DNA from: Variovorax sp. PAMC28562
GTDB lineage: Bacteria > Pseudomonadota > Gammaproteobacteria > Burkholderiales > Burkholderiaceae_C
Length of the DNA stretch: 64,000 nucleotides
Direction of reading: 5' to 3'
Assembly (NCBI RefSeq): GCF_014303735.1
Contig: NZ_CP060296.1
Location: 4,113,501 to 4,177,500 of the forward strand
The notes below the pieces were generated by a model. The model searched no databases, had not been told where the DNA came from, and saw nothing but the letters and a program-made list of their open reading frames with translations. A program made the position numbers and the translations under genes. Positions 63,536 to 64,000 of the stretch are shown piece by piece (position 1 is the first letter of the stretch; each line of letters opens with the position of its first letter).

Positions 63536-64000
63536 CGCGGTCTTTGTCGACGTCGCTTTCGCGATCGTTGTCGCTAAGAGCGACGCTGCTCTTCGGCATC
63601 CTGGCGCCGGTGGCGCTGTTCATCGTCATCAACTCGGTGAGTCTCTACCGCCAGACGCTGGCTGCCGCCACGACGGCTTACGACCGCACCTTGCTGGCGT
63701 CGGCCAAGACCATCGGCGAGCAGCTGGATGTCGAGGGCTACGACGAGCATTCGGTGCTTCGCGCCAAGGTGCCCTATTCCGCACTCGAAGCCTTCGAGGC
63801 CGACAACAAGAGCAAGCTCTTTTATCGGGTGTCGGCCATCGACGGCGAGCTGGTGTCCGGCTTTGCCGACCTGCCGTTCTGGCGCGGTCGCATTCCCGAC
63901 CTCAGCGCCTATGCCTCGCTGGTCGACTTCTACGATGCCCAATTTCGCGACGAGCCGGTGCGTGTCGCGGTGCTGCTGCAGCCGGTGGCGAGCGAGCATG
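63532..64000 (+). CDS. tctE: sensor histidine kinase TctE, N-terminal part only
   Basis: The open frame runs off the right edge after 156 residues. Residues about 17-37 form a membrane helix, followed by a periplasmic region (TLLASAKTIGEQLDVEG) typical of the 2CSK_N domain of TctE. The kinase part lies outside the window. Overlap with tctD and the neighbouring transporter make the role clear. Confidence 0.88.
   Translation, partial: MTRSLSTSLSRSLSLRATLLFGILAPVALFIVINSVSLYRQTLAAATTAYDRTLLASAKTIGEQLDVEGYDEHSVLRAKVPYSALEAFEADNKSKLFYRVSAIDGELVSGFADLPFWRGRIPDLSAYASLVDFYDAQFRDEPVRVAVLLQPVASEH

Overview
The window is high-GC, densely packed bacterial DNA that reads as chromosome of a betaproteobacterium, most likely Comamonadaceae (Variovorax-like). 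The signs are a full cbb3 oxidase locus next to an FNR-type regulator and hemN, the order tig-clpP-clpX-lon followed by tRNA genes, a tctCBA/tctDE system with a Bug-type binding protein, and an hpnCDE squalene cluster. The genus is inferred from gene content only. I see no phage, transposase, integron, plasmid origin or CRISPR array, and no gap above about 235 bp without a gene.

Region 1 (about 0-25 kb) is a low-oxygen island. Perfect FNR/ANR boxes (TTGAT-N4-ATCAA) lie before adhP, before a five-gene kinase / Acg-like nitroreductase / anion symporter / cation P-type ATPase / universal stress protein operon, between the fnr gene and a SafE-like gene, before ccoN, between ccoI and hemN, and before a DksA/TraR-type gene. 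A near-consensus second box precedes hemN, and a degenerate one precedes a bacteriohemerythrin. The fnr-type gene lies inside the island (10035-10748). The enzymes fit oxygen limitation: alcohol dehydrogenase, high-affinity oxidase and its assembly factors (ccoNOQPGH, ccoIS), oxygen-independent haem synthesis (hemN), an acyl-CoA synthetase fused to an acetyltransferase, an O2-binding hemerythrin and two stress proteins.

Region 2 (25-31.4 kb) is protein quality control: tRNA-Leu, trigger factor, clpP, clpX, lon, tRNA-Gly and tRNA-Cys, all on the minus strand, with several clear hairpins. Region 3 (31.4-44.5 kb) holds a TriC-like RND pump with its lipoprotein adaptor, the Kup potassium transporter, hpnCDE plus a small unknown protein, a HAD hydrolase, ferrochelatase, a DUF1993 protein and an alpha/beta hydrolase. 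Region 4 (44.5-51 kb) is a branched-chain-amino-acid-type ABC transporter (livKGFHM) translationally coupled to the hydrolase. It has a well-placed sigma-54 promoter, and the gene just upstream encodes a sigma-54 activator.

Region 5 (51-58.6 kb) carries a Phd/PIN toxin-antitoxin pair and then a TetR/CerR-regulated tripartite RND pump (tetR-OMF-MFP-RND) whose probable operator overlaps the toxin stop codon. Region 6 (58.6-64 kb) has two unknown small proteins and a tripartite tricarboxylate transporter (tctCBA) divergent from its two-component system tctDE. tctE runs off the right edge. At the left edge a CYTH-domain gene runs off on the minus strand.

Most gene families here are well known. 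The least ordinary parts are the density of FNR boxes, the DosR-regulon-like content of the kinase-to-Usp operon, and several sites in which a stop codon and a regulatory element share the same bases.
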